A stretch of 64,000 bases of DNA from JAFGCL01 sp964423835 (GTDB taxonomy: Bacteria > Chloroflexota > Dehalococcoidia > UBA2247 > RBG-13-53-26): NCBI GenBank assembly GCA_964423835.1, contig CAYRGJ010000012.1, positions 1 through 64,000 of the forward strand, written 5' to 3'. The position numbers were made by a program, and so were the translations under genes. Positions 1 to 8,358 of this stretch are shown here, piece after piece (the stretch's first letter is position 1; each line of letters opens with the position of its first letter). Under the pieces are notes generated by a model. The model was not told the DNA's origin, made no database searches, and was given only the letters and a program-made list of their open reading frames with translations.

Positions 1-34
1 GCACGTAGGCACCGTATGACGTAATCCCGACCAT
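1..34 (-). CDS. Thiolase-fold protein (HMG-CoA synthase/KAS III-like), N-terminal fragment
   Basis: Only the first 11 codons are in the window, reading MVGITSYGAYV leftwards off the edge. The ATG lies at 34-32 and is preceded by a GAGGAG ribosome-binding site. This N-terminus resembles that of the hydroxymethylglutaryl-CoA synthase / 3-oxoacyl-ACP synthase III-like proteins that begin with a short M-V-G-I-x-x-Y-G-A-Y-[IV]-P strand; that resemblance is from memory of the family, not from a search. It is the next gene in the same direction as the SDR, acyl-CoA dehydrogenases and CoA-transferases, where a carbon-carbon bond-forming or bond-cleaving thiolase-fold enzyme would fit. Identification is tentative because so little is visible. 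Confidence 0.5.
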   Translation of the reverse strand, partial: MVGITSYGAYV

Positions 35-125
35 ATGCTCCTCCTAGCTAGCGCTTCGTTACCGGCAAGCCGGGTCAGCCAGCGTTGCCGGCCTCCCGGG
101 CCCCGGCCTCCCGCCACCGGCCCGG

Positions 126-1025
126 CTATTTGGCCTTGGGCGGCGCCGGGTTGACCAGATCGGCCGTGATCTGAGGCATCATCTTGAACAGGTCTTCGAC
201 GTTCTTCCAGGCAGAGAGGGTCCTCTCTTCCACCGGCAGGGAGTACAGGGCAATCTTGCCGCTGGACACCCAGAAGTCCCGCCCGTTGACGTTGGCCGCT
301 TCATCCGAGGCCAGCCACACCACCAGGGCAGCCACGTCCTCCGGCTTCAGGCTCTCCATGTACTCGGCGGCCCCCTTCATCCCCGAGGCCTCCCACACCT
401 TCCGGAGTTCATCGTTCAGGGTCAGGCGGGTGCCGGCGCTGGGCCGGATGGCATTGACCGTCACCCCGTAGCGGCCCATGTCCCGGGCCAGGTTCCGGGT
501 GAAGCCGATGATGCCCTCCTTGGCCGCACCGTAGTTGGTCTGCCCCGGGGCAAACCCGATGCCCGCCTGCGAAGAGGTGTTGATGATGCGCCCGCTGCGC
601 TGCTCCCGGAAGAGGGCGCAGGCCGGCCGGGCGGTGTGAAAGTGCCCGTAGAGGTGGACCTTGAGCACGATGTCCCAGTCCTCCTCCGTCATGGCGAAGA
701 TCATCTTGTCCCGCAGGACCCCGGCGTTGTTCACCAGGATGTCCAGCCGGCCGAAGGCGCTGACCGCCGTCTTGACGACGTTCTCGCCGCCCTCGGCGGT
801 GGCCACCGAGTCGTAGTTGGCCACGGCCTGGCCCCCCATCTTCTTGATCTCGGCCACCACTTCATCCGCCGGCGAGGTGGCGGCGGCCCCGCTACCGTCC
901 CGGCCGCCCCCCAGGTCATTGATCACTACCTTCGCGCCTTCCTGCGCCAGGGCGATGGCCTCCGCCCGGCCGATGCCGCGGCCGGCGCCGGTGACGATGG
1001 CTACCCTGTCCTTCAATCGATCCAT
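126..1025 (-). CDS. Short-chain dehydrogenase/reductase (3-hydroxyacyl-CoA dehydrogenase-like)
   Basis: Cytosolic NAD(P)-dependent oxidoreductase of the classical SDR family, about 299 residues. Visible are the nucleotide-binding TGAGRGIG, an NDLGG stretch after the second beta strand that is typical of the 17-beta-HSD4 / peroxisomal hydroxyacyl-CoA dehydrogenase branch, the NNAG motif, the catalytic Ser (TSSQAG) and the YGAAK Tyr-Lys pair. The ATG at 1025 is preferred to an in-frame TTG at 1031 because GAGGAGG lies 6 bases upstream of it. The gene follows the acyl-CoA dehydrogenases but has its own promoter at 1087-1115. By context it may oxidise a beta-hydroxyacyl-CoA; the substrate is inferred, not shown. 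Confidence 0.85.
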   Translation of the reverse strand: MDRLKDRVAIVTGAGRGIGRAEAIALAQEGAKVVINDLGGGRDGSGAAATSPADEVVAEIKKMGGQAVANYDSVATAEGGENVVKTAVSAFGRLDILVNNAGVLRDKMIFAMTEEDWDIVLKVHLYGHFHTARPACALFREQRSGRIINTSSQAGIGFAPGQTNYGAAKEGIIGFTRNLARDMGRYGVTVNAIRPSAGTRLTLNDELRKVWEASGMKGAAEYMESLKPEDVAALVVWLASDEAANVNGRDFWVSSGKIALYSLPVEERTLSAWKNVEDLFKMMPQITADLVNPAPPKAK

Positions 1026-1086
1026 GTCCAACCTCCTCTATTCAGTAGAACGCGTACCGCCGGGCCCCTCCGGCAACCCCGGCATA

Positions 1087-1115
1087 ATGCTAGCATACGA
1101 CATCGTACATGTCAA
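1087..1115 (-). promoter_or_regulatory. Sigma-70-type promoter for the SDR gene, with adjacent palindrome
   Basis: On the minus strand TTGACA (1115-1110) and TAGCAT (1092-1087) are separated by 17 bases. Just upstream, at about 1121-1134, is the self-complementary GATATCGATATC, which could be an operator. The SDR can therefore be expressed independently of the long upstream operon. Confidence 0.55.
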
Positions 1116-1161
1116 CTATATTGATATCGATATCGAAGTGAACTATAACCTGTACGTCACC

Positions 1162-2310
1162 CTAGTGCGCCAGCGAGCCGCCCCGAATCGCGGGCTCAAC
1201 CCGAGCCAGGTGATAGGGCGTCGGGCCCAGCATCAGCTGGCGCGCCTTGGCCCATTCGAAGTAGAAGTGAAGGTCGTGCTCCATGTCCATCCCCATCCCG
1301 CCATGGAGGTGCTGGGCGGAGTAGGCCACCCTCTGACAGGCATTACCCACCCAGGCCTTGGCCATGCTCACCTCGCGCCGCGAGGGCAAGCCTTCACCCA
1401 GCTGCGACACCGCGCGATAGGACAGCCAGCGGGCCCCTTCAACATCTGTCATCATGTCCGCCAGCCGGTGCTGCACCGCCTGGAAGCTGCCGATGGGACG
1501 CCCGAACTGCACCCGGTTCGAGGTGTACTCCGCCGTCATGGAGAGCTGCTGCTGCATCACCCCCACGGTCTCCATGCACTGGATGGCCGTCGCCTTCTCC
1601 AGAGTGGCCTGGACCACGGGCCAGCCGGCGCCAATGGGGCCCAGGGCCTCCGGCGCCGAGCTCCTCACTCCGTCAAGCGTAACCTCGAACAGCTTGTCCC
1701 GCCCTACTGAGTCCAGGGCCAGGACACGGCACCCTTCGGCGCCCTTCGGAACCAGAAAGACCCCGATCCCCCGCCCTTCGCCATCCACGCCACCGGTCCC
1801 GGCCACCGTCAGCACGAAATCGGCCACATGGGCGTATGGCACAAACAGCTTGGTCCCGCTGAGGTCATACCCTCCGTCCCTGGGCCGTGCCGTGGTGCTC
1901 ATGAACTCGGGGGCGTAGTCCGCCTCGGGCTCGGAAACAGCCATGGTCAGGATCAACTCGCCATTGGCGGCCGCGGGCAGCAGGCGGCGCTTCTGCTCCT
2001 CGGTGCCGGCTTCCAGCAAAGGAAGCACGCCAAACACCACCGTGCTGAACAGGGGGCTGGGGCAGACGGCCCGGCCCACCTCCTCGAAGAGGAGGCCCAG
2101 GTCAAACAACGTTCCCCCCACCCCGCCATATTCCTCGGGTATCACCAGGCCGGGCCATCCCAGGTCGGCCATCTTCTTCCACATGTCCGGCGAATAGCCC
2201 GGGTCGCTCTTCTGAAGCTCGCGCACCACCTTCTTGGGGCATTCGGTTTCGAAGAAACGGCGGGCTTCTTTCCTGAGTAGCTCCTGCTGATCGTTGAGCG
2301 CGAAATCCAT
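1162..2310 (-). CDS. Acyl-CoA dehydrogenase, subunit of a likely heteromeric pair
   Basis: FAD-dependent acyl-CoA dehydrogenase, 382 residues, introducing an alpha,beta double bond into an acyl-CoA and passing electrons to ETF. The N-terminal helical domain (FALNDQQELLRKEARRFF), the middle-domain SEPEADY stretch and the C-terminal VQFGRPIGSFQAVQH motif, whose Arg/Gln contact FAD across subunits, are visible. The C-terminal loop reads LGPTPYHL and lacks the Glu of the usual Y-E-G-T/S catalytic loop; a Glu in the TLEKATAIQ helix is at the position used by isovaleryl-CoA dehydrogenase. The gene starts 15 bases after its partner at 2326-3504. Two small, different, adjacent dehydrogenases resemble the alpha2-beta2 enzymes of steroid side-chain degradation (ChsE type). 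The substrate is unknown. Confidence 0.85.
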   Translation of the reverse strand: MDFALNDQQELLRKEARRFFETECPKKVVRELQKSDPGYSPDMWKKMADLGWPGLVIPEEYGGVGGTLFDLGLLFEEVGRAVCPSPLFSTVVFGVLPLLEAGTEEQKRRLLPAAANGELILTMAVSEPEADYAPEFMSTTARPRDGGYDLSGTKLFVPYAHVADFVLTVAGTGGVDGEGRGIGVFLVPKGAEGCRVLALDSVGRDKLFEVTLDGVRSSAPEALGPIGAGWPVVQATLEKATAIQCMETVGVMQQQLSMTAEYTSNRVQFGRPIGSFQAVQHRLADMMTDVEGARWLSYRAVSQLGEGLPSRREVSMAKAWVGNACQRVAYSAQHLHGGMGMDMEHDLHFYFEWAKARQLMLGPTPYHLARVEPAIRGGSLAH

Positions 2311-2325
2311 TCCTTCAGCTCCCTC

Positions 2326-3504
2326 TTACCGCGACTTCAGCAACCCCAGCCCCATGGTGGCCACCTGGTCCCGCAATACTTCGTTGCTACCCCCCACGAA
2401 GGTAATCTGCAGCTGCATCCGCGAAAGCTGCTCCGCCCAGCCGTTCAGCGGCGCCCACTTTGACTCCAACCGCAGCTGCCCGAACTGGCCCATGATCTCC
2501 TGGCAGGCGATGGTGGTGCGGACAATGTGCTCACTGCCAAAGACCTTGATCATGGCCGACTCCACGTGCGGCGTTTCGCCCCGGGTGAGCTGCCAGGCCA
2601 CCCGATGGTTCATTACCTTGAGGACCTCCGACTCCACCGTCAGCTCGCTCAGTCTGTTCCGCACCCATGGCTCGTCGTAGACAGTAGAGCCGTTTCGCCT
2701 GGCGGACCGCGCCCACAGGGTCGCGTCCTCGATCATCCTCACGGTCGTTGAGTGGGGGACCAGGTTGATGCGCTCGTGGGCCAGCTGGGTCACCATGTAC
2801 ATGACGCCCATGTTCTCCTGGCCCACCAGGCACTCCTTCGGCACCCTGACGTTGTCGAAGAACTCCTGGGCCACGCCGTACCCGCACATCATGTCCATCG
2901 GCTGCCGGGTGATCCCGGGGGTGCAAGCATCCACCAGGAAGATGGAGATGCCCTCGTGCTGCCGCTTCGCGGCCGGGTTGGTGCGCGCGGCCAGCCACAG
3001 GTAGTCCACCGTCATACCCGAAGAGGTGAATATCTTCTGGCCGTTGATCACGTAGCTGTCGCCGTCCCGGATGGCCGTCGTCTTCAGCGAAAACAGGTCA
3101 GTGCCAGCCTCGGGCTCCGTGTAGCCAATGCCGAAGCTGACTTCGCCGGTCAGGATAGGGGGCAGGAAACGCTTCTTCTGCTCCTCGCTGCCCACCCTCA
3201 TCAACGCCGGGCCGACCGTCATCAGGCCCAGCACCGGCACCGGGATGCGGAAGTACCCCATGGCCAGGTCGAAGAACACGTACTGCTCAATAGGCGTGCG
3301 GTTCTGGCCGCCGTACTCTCTGGGCCAGCCGATCCCGGTCCAGCCGTCGAGCCCCATCTGCCTCACGAAGGCCCGGGCGATGGGCCCCTCGCCCTCGGCC
3401 ATGGTGTGGAGCTCCTCCTCCAGCCCTGGAGGCAGGTTCCTCTTGAGGTAGCCGTAGACCTCCTCCTCGAACTGCTGCTGCTCGGGGGTGAATCTGAAAT
3501 CCAT
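2326..3504 (-). CDS. Acyl-CoA dehydrogenase, partner subunit
   Basis: Second acyl-CoA dehydrogenase, 392 residues. YTEPEAGTDLFSLKT is the classic FAD-binding middle-domain motif and GGSNEVLRD the C-terminal segment. In the canonical alignment the catalytic Glu of the C-terminal loop is Gly here (FVGGSNEVLR against IYEGTxxIxR), and a Glu in LAHERINL sits at the alternative isovaleryl/long-chain position. The R-x-Q-F-G FAD contact present in the neighbouring subunit is replaced by STVYDEPWVRNRL, which suggests the two proteins complement each other's FAD sites. An AAGGAG site lies 6 bases before the ATG. It sits directly downstream of the CoA-transferase pair, so its substrate may be that pair's product. 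Confidence 0.85.
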   Translation of the reverse strand: MDFRFTPEQQQFEEEVYGYLKRNLPPGLEEELHTMAEGEGPIARAFVRQMGLDGWTGIGWPREYGGQNRTPIEQYVFFDLAMGYFRIPVPVLGLMTVGPALMRVGSEEQKKRFLPPILTGEVSFGIGYTEPEAGTDLFSLKTTAIRDGDSYVINGQKIFTSSGMTVDYLWLAARTNPAAKRQHEGISIFLVDACTPGITRQPMDMMCGYGVAQEFFDNVRVPKECLVGQENMGVMYMVTQLAHERINLVPHSTTVRMIEDATLWARSARRNGSTVYDEPWVRNRLSELTVESEVLKVMNHRVAWQLTRGETPHVESAMIKVFGSEHIVRTTIACQEIMGQFGQLRLESKWAPLNGWAEQLSRMQLQITFVGGSNEVLRDQVATMGLGLLKSR

Positions 3505-3567
3505 TCATGTCTCCTTCAGTGGCCCGAACCGCGCCGGGCCTGCCCGGGCGCCAACGACGCGGCCCGC

Positions 3568-4818
3568 CTAGAACATGGCCACCGTCCTGGGGGCGTCAGC
3601 GTCGGTGGTAATGACACCGTTGACCAGCATGTCGGCGATCTCATCATCACTGTAGCCCAGCAGGTTCTTCAAGACGTGCTCGTTGTGCTCTCCCAGGCAG
3701 GGCGACGGGCGGGTTATCTCGCACGGGGTCCGCGACAGCTGGTAGGCCGGGGCGTTGTAGGGATGCGGGCCCAGGATCGGGTGGTCCAGCCTCCGGAAAT
3801 GCCCCCGCGCCGCCAGATGGGGATCGGCCAGCAGGTCCTGCCCTGTCTGCACCACCCCGGCGGCGATGCCCCGTCCCTGGAGCATGGCCATGACCTGCTC
3901 CGGCGGAAAGCCCTTCGTCCAATCACCAAGGAGGCGGTCCAGCTCGTCCTCGTTCTGTTTCCGGCCGACGACCGTGTCGAACCGGGGATCCCGGGCCCAC
4001 TCCGGATCGCCCATAACCTGGCGCAGGCACAACCAGCCGTCGTCATCCTCCACCGCTATGGCCACCCACCGGTCCGCGCCGCGGCAGGGGTACACCCCGT
4101 GAGGCGACATGTACCGGTCACGATTGCCCTTTCGCTCCAGCAGGTTGTGGTTCGCCGCGAAATCCAGCACGTGAGGCCCCAGGAACGTCAGGGCGGCTTC
4201 CAGCTGAGACTCCTCGATGTACGTCCCCAGGCCTGTCCGGCGGCGCCGCAGGAGGGCTCCCACCACTGCGATCACCACATACCAGGGGGCAATGAAGTCG
4301 GAATAGGCCGTGTGCACGTTGGTGGGCTCGCCATCGGGCCAGCCGGTGGCATGCGAGAACCCCCCGATAGCATTGAGGTGGTTGCCGACGCCGGTGAAGT
4401 CGCGGTGCGGCCCAGACTGGCCCAGCATGCAGGTGCTGAAGTAGATGATCCCGGGGTTAATCTTGCGGCAGCTTTCATAATCCAGCCCCAGCTTGGCCAT
4501 CACCCCGGGGGCCCAGGCTTCGCCCAGAACGTCCGCCCATCCCACCAGCCGGCGGATGAGCGGCTGGGACTCCGGCTTGGCCAGGTTCACGCTGATGCTC
4601 AGCTTGGTGGTGTTGTAGGCGGCAAAATAGGCACTGCGATCGTAGCTGGGGATGTTGTCCTTGAAAGGGGCGGCCGTCCGCATCAGGTCCAGCCGGGCAT
4701 GGCTCTCGACCTTGACCACGGTGGCCCCGTGCTCGGCGAGCTCGCGGTGGATCTGCGGGCCAACACCGGCCCAGCAAAACTCTATGACCTTGAGTCCTTC
4801 AAGTATCTGCTTCGCCAT
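3568..4818 (-). CDS. Class III (CaiB/BaiF) CoA-transferase, catalytic-type B subunit, copy 1
   Basis: Member of the CaiB/BaiF family, 416 residues, which moves CoA between an acyl-CoA and a free acid through an aspartyl-CoA intermediate. The catalytic Asp is present at about residue 174 (AYSDFIAPWY), 21 residues before the conserved TGLG turn as in the family. The start ATG (MAKQILEGLK) is identical to that of its paralogue at 34250-35497, to which it is very similar throughout. It lies 36 bases after the A-type gene and just before two acyl-CoA dehydrogenases. I infer that A and B form a heteromer that activates the substrate for dehydrogenation. The CoA donor and acceptor are not deducible. 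Confidence 0.85.
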   Translation of the reverse strand: MAKQILEGLKVIEFCWAGVGPQIHRELAEHGATVVKVESHARLDLMRTAAPFKDNIPSYDRSAYFAAYNTTKLSISVNLAKPESQPLIRRLVGWADVLGEAWAPGVMAKLGLDYESCRKINPGIIYFSTCMLGQSGPHRDFTGVGNHLNAIGGFSHATGWPDGEPTNVHTAYSDFIAPWYVVIAVVGALLRRRRTGLGTYIEESQLEAALTFLGPHVLDFAANHNLLERKGNRDRYMSPHGVYPCRGADRWVAIAVEDDDGWLCLRQVMGDPEWARDPRFDTVVGRKQNEDELDRLLGDWTKGFPPEQVMAMLQGRGIAAGVVQTGQDLLADPHLAARGHFRRLDHPILGPHPYNAPAYQLSRTPCEITRPSPCLGEHNEHVLKNLLGYSDDEIADMLVNGVITTDADAPRTVAMF

Positions 4819-4854
4819 CTCTCCCTCCGTCCTTTAAACCGTCCGGCAGCCGTC

Positions 4855-6123
4855 TCAAATGACGCCGTTTGCCGTGAGCAGCCCCAGCTGCTCGCCCGTA
4901 AGCCCCAGCTCGCCCCCGTAGATCTCCTGATTGTGTTCCCCGACGAGGGGGGCCCGGCGCCTGATCTTCCAGGCGTCGCCTTCCATCTTCACCGGGGCGC
5001 CGGCATAGGTGAGCGACCTCCCCAGCTCCGGGTGCTCCACGGTCTCCCAGAAGCCGCGCTGGCGCAGGTGGGGGCTGTTGATGACATCCTCGATGTTGTT
5101 GCAGGGCGCCATCATGATGGTCCTCTTCACCGCTCCGTCCATCAGCTCCGCCTTGGTCTTGGTGCTGATGAACTCGCCGACCTGGCCGTCTCTCCAGTCG
5201 TTGTCCTTCTGTGTCGCCGTGGACCCGTCCCACTGGCTCCAGTCAACCTTCTTCAGCTCCAGTGACAGCCCCTCCTCGTTGGCCCAGTCCACCAGGTTCT
5301 GGGATGCCCGGGCCATCCCCAAGAAGGCGCCTCCGCCAACGCTGACATAGGCGTAGCCGTCCTTGCACTTCTGAATGATGCGGGTGGTGAGCACCCCGTC
5401 CTTCCTGGGCGCCAGGAAGAACTGCCCGGTCCCGATCATGTTGGCCTTCAGGTACTCCGCGATCTCCACCGTGTTCATCAGGGTGAGAATGACGGCGTCC
5501 TGCATGGAGACGTCTACGTGCTGTCCCTCCCCGGTGAGCTGCTGGTGGTAATAGGCCAGGGTGGTCCCCACCGCCCCCTGCAGGGCGGCATGGAAGTAGG
5601 CCTGGGGATCGCAGCTCATCCGCACCGGAGGCCTTCCCAGGTCGCCCAGTATTCTCACCAGGCCGCCCATGGCCACCCCCACGATGTCGGTGGCTCGGTA
5701 GTGCGCGTAAGGGCCCGTCTGGCCGAAGGGGGTGATGGAGGTCAGCACGATGCCCGCCTTGGCCTCCGACAGGCCGGAATAGCCCAGACCCAGCTCGTCC
5801 AGGTAGCCGGGCTCGAATGATTCCAGCACCACGTCAGCCGTCTTCACCAACCGCTTGAAGAGCTCTGCCCCCTCGCGGTTCTCGATGTCCAGGGTAATGC
5901 CCCTCTTGCTGGTGTTGGTGGCATACCAGAAGAGGCTCTTCTCCGGGTCGGGGACCTGGCCCAGAAAGGGTCCCCTGCTGCGCGCAGCGTCGCCGCCGGG
6001 CCTCTCCACCTTGATCACGTCCGCCCCGAAGTCTCCCAGGATCTTGCCCGCCAGCAGGCCCATCTCCTCTGTCAGGTCGAGGACCCGGCAGCCGGCCAGC
6101 AGGGAGGAATCGCCACTGTTCAT
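4855..6123 (-). CDS. Class III (CaiB/BaiF) CoA-transferase-like A subunit, copy 1, catalytic Asp replaced
   Basis: CaiB/BaiF-fold protein, 422 residues, with the N-terminal Rossmann segment (RVLDLTEEMG, GADVIKVERPGG) and the TGEGQHVDVS turn. Counting 21 residues back from that Thr, where the family has its catalytic Asp, gives Tyr176 (DPQAYFHAA). The same Tyr occurs in the two other A-type proteins of this window. A strong AAGGAGGTGA site precedes the ATG. The gene always precedes a B-type gene with an intact Asp. It is probably the structural or substrate-binding partner in a two-subunit transferase, as in heteromeric members such as BbsEF; that is inference. Copy 2 at 32949-34214 is its close paralogue. 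Confidence 0.8.
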   Translation of the reverse strand: MNSGDSSLLAGCRVLDLTEEMGLLAGKILGDFGADVIKVERPGGDAARSRGPFLGQVPDPEKSLFWYATNTSKRGITLDIENREGAELFKRLVKTADVVLESFEPGYLDELGLGYSGLSEAKAGIVLTSITPFGQTGPYAHYRATDIVGVAMGGLVRILGDLGRPPVRMSCDPQAYFHAALQGAVGTTLAYYHQQLTGEGQHVDVSMQDAVILTLMNTVEIAEYLKANMIGTGQFFLAPRKDGVLTTRIIQKCKDGYAYVSVGGGAFLGMARASQNLVDWANEEGLSLELKKVDWSQWDGSTATQKDNDWRDGQVGEFISTKTKAELMDGAVKRTIMMAPCNNIEDVINSPHLRQRGFWETVEHPELGRSLTYAGAPVKMEGDAWKIRRRAPLVGEHNQEIYGGELGLTGEQLGLLTANGVI

Positions 6124-6172
6124 AAATCACCTCCTTGAGAATAAGCAGCAGATTCGTTCATCAGTACCACCA

Positions 6173-8335
6173 TCAGCGATCGGCCTTCGTCCCAGCCGCC
6201 CCGGAGCCCTCCGGTTCAGCCCCCAGCCGTCCACAGCGCTGCAGCTCATCGGCCACCCGGCCCAGGCCAGCCTCCTCCAGGGTGCTCCTGGTGGGCCAGC
6301 CGGAAGCCGGGTCCCATCCCTCCCTCTCGAAGAACACCGTCTTCCACTCCTCGAACCGCTCCCTGTCCAGGGTACGGCCCAGGTTGTCGGAGAACTGCCA
6401 CTGGCCGTTCTCGTAGACGGGAAGGATGTGGGGCCAGGCGGTTGTTTTGTGGTGCACATAGCCGGGGAACACCTCCATGTCGCGGTGCCTCCCCTGGATG
6501 GCCAGTATGGACCGGTCCAGGTTCCAGATCCGGCGCCCCATCTCCATGCCGTCGACGAAGCTGATCTGCTGTCCGGTCACTGCATTGAAGAACCTGGGCT
6601 CGCCTTCGGGGGTGGCGCCCAGCCGGCCGGGCGCATTGACATTGACGAAGCTCGGCCAGAGGAAGTCGCAGTACCCCACGGAGTTCTTCCAGAACAAGCC
6701 GTAGCGCCTGGACCAGGCTACGGTCCTGGCCTTGTTAGCGGCGTAGATGCCTGTCGGGCCCTGGCCGTAGTCGAACATGAACGGGTCGCCGTCAAAGGGC
6801 GGCACCTTCCGGGAAACCAGCTCGACCGTCTCCCGGGCCGAGAAGATGGGGGGGACCCTGGCCTCCTGGCACACCCGCGGTATGGTGTAGAGCGGGAAGT
6901 TGAACCCGTGGTCGTTCGTGTCCCGCGAAGAGAGAAGGGAACCATAGCTCCATTCCACTTCCACCCTGGGCTCGTAGTGCTCGAAAAACCCCCAGTAGGG
7001 AGACATCAGGATCCCCTCATCGGTGTCCTGCTGGTAGCGGCCCCACTTGACCGCCGCCCGGACCATGCCTTCAGCCAGGTCATCTCCGATCCCCCGCCGC
7101 TCGGATATCATGCTGACCAGCTCTTCCTTGAAAACGTCGCTGCTGGCCATCTCGAATGGGAGGTCACACGGGATCTGTTTGCCCCGGCCGATGACACCCA
7201 TCCCGAACAGGCTCTGCAGGTATATGTCGGCCACCCACAGCTCGAAGGCATTGATCCCGTACAGCTGTATGGACTCCGCCACGCGATATCGAGCCCTGGC
7301 CAGCTTCGCGTTCCGGAAGGCCTTGGCCTCAGCCTCCGAGGCGCCGCTCGGCGGGCTCTCCGGATCGGCGATTGACTTCAGGAACTCCATGGGCCATCTG
7401 GTTGACATGCAGAAGGTCTCATCGCCGACGCCGCTGGAGGTGTGCCGGCGGCAGGCCAGCGGACAGCCGCTGCAGGCATGAGGGCGAGACGGCTCCACCA
7501 TCTTCAGCACGGGCACGCCTCCGGGCGAGCTGTTGACGGAGAAGAAGCCCGGCGAGTTCGGCCTGGGGCTCTCCATGACCGGGGCATCCACGTTGTAGAC
7601 GAAGTTGGCCCGGTACCAGCGCCAGGCCTCCATCAGCGCGCGGGGGTCGGCGATGCGAATCCCGCCGGTTCCCAGGACGCTGATGGCCTTCAGGTTCTTG
7701 GAGCCGAAGACCCCGCCGAACCCTCCCTGCCCGGCGGCGGACCCGCCATCGTGCTGGACGGTGGCTATGCGGCTCAACCGCTCTCCCGCCAGGCCAATGC
7801 AGAGCACCGCCGGCGTCTGGTTGCCGGGGCTGGCCCCGGGCCGCGGCTCTTCGTGCTCCCTGCCGGTGACCCGCTGCCAGATCTCCTTCTGCGTGTCCCG
7901 GGTGTCCTTGCCCCAGAGGTCCCTGGCGCTCTCCAGGCTCACCTGGTCATCGACTATATTGAGCCAGACCGGGCTGTCCGCTCTTCCCTCGATGACGATG
8001 CCGTCCCACCCGGCCCACTTCAGCTGTGCCGGGAACCGGCCCCCGACCATGCTCCAGGTGAACCACTCGATGGGATAGCCCTGGGGCGCCATGCCCTGCA
8101 GCGCACACCGCGTTGAACCGGGGGAAAGCGTCCCGGAAAGCGGGGTGCTCATGATGGTAATCACATTCCGGGGATCAAACCCGCCCACCGTCTTGTCCGG
8201 GCACAGGTCCCAGAACACCGCCGAGCCCATGCCCTGCCCGCCGCCCCACTGCTCGTACTGGGCAGTGTCAATGCGGCCGATGGACCTGGTGCTCAGGTCG
8301 ACTCTCAGTATCTTGCCGGCGTATCCGAAGCTCAT
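6173..8335 (-). CDS. Aldehyde:ferredoxin oxidoreductase family protein (tungsten/molybdenum-bispterin)
   Basis: AOR-family enzyme, 720 residues, expected to hold a W- or Mo-bispterin and one [4Fe-4S] cluster and to interconvert aldehydes and acids (or a related two-electron reaction) with ferredoxin. The cluster motif C-S-G-C-P-L-A-C falls at about residue 288, as in the Pyrococcus enzyme, and a distal Cys in VGYCDFLW is a candidate fourth ligand. The N-terminus GYAGKILRVDLS and the GSKNLKAI pterin segment are family hallmarks. It follows a polyferredoxin gene with a 23-base gap and precedes the CoA-transferase pair. The layout resembles AorAB; the benzoyl-CoA reductase subunit BamB is in the same superfamily and cannot be excluded by eye. 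Confidence 0.88.
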   Translation of the reverse strand: MSFGYAGKILRVDLSTRSIGRIDTAQYEQWGGGQGMGSAVFWDLCPDKTVGGFDPRNVITIMSTPLSGTLSPGSTRCALQGMAPQGYPIEWFTWSMVGGRFPAQLKWAGWDGIVIEGRADSPVWLNIVDDQVSLESARDLWGKDTRDTQKEIWQRVTGREHEEPRPGASPGNQTPAVLCIGLAGERLSRIATVQHDGGSAAGQGGFGGVFGSKNLKAISVLGTGGIRIADPRALMEAWRWYRANFVYNVDAPVMESPRPNSPGFFSVNSSPGGVPVLKMVEPSRPHACSGCPLACRRHTSSGVGDETFCMSTRWPMEFLKSIADPESPPSGASEAEAKAFRNAKLARARYRVAESIQLYGINAFELWVADIYLQSLFGMGVIGRGKQIPCDLPFEMASSDVFKEELVSMISERRGIGDDLAEGMVRAAVKWGRYQQDTDEGILMSPYWGFFEHYEPRVEVEWSYGSLLSSRDTNDHGFNFPLYTIPRVCQEARVPPIFSARETVELVSRKVPPFDGDPFMFDYGQGPTGIYAANKARTVAWSRRYGLFWKNSVGYCDFLWPSFVNVNAPGRLGATPEGEPRFFNAVTGQQISFVDGMEMGRRIWNLDRSILAIQGRHRDMEVFPGYVHHKTTAWPHILPVYENGQWQFSDNLGRTLDRERFEEWKTVFFEREGWDPASGWPTRSTLEEAGLGRVADELQRCGRLGAEPEGSGAAGTKADR

Positions 8336-8358
8336 GGCCCTCTTCTATCCCCCCGGGG

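Noticed and set aside
2752..5265. 837-codon open frame on the plus strand opposite the acyl-CoA dehydrogenase and CoA-transferase genes
   Set aside because: Antisense frame in GC-rich DNA with no domain motifs, no ribosome-binding site and low-complexity His/Arg/Pro composition; the minus-strand genes are unmistakable.
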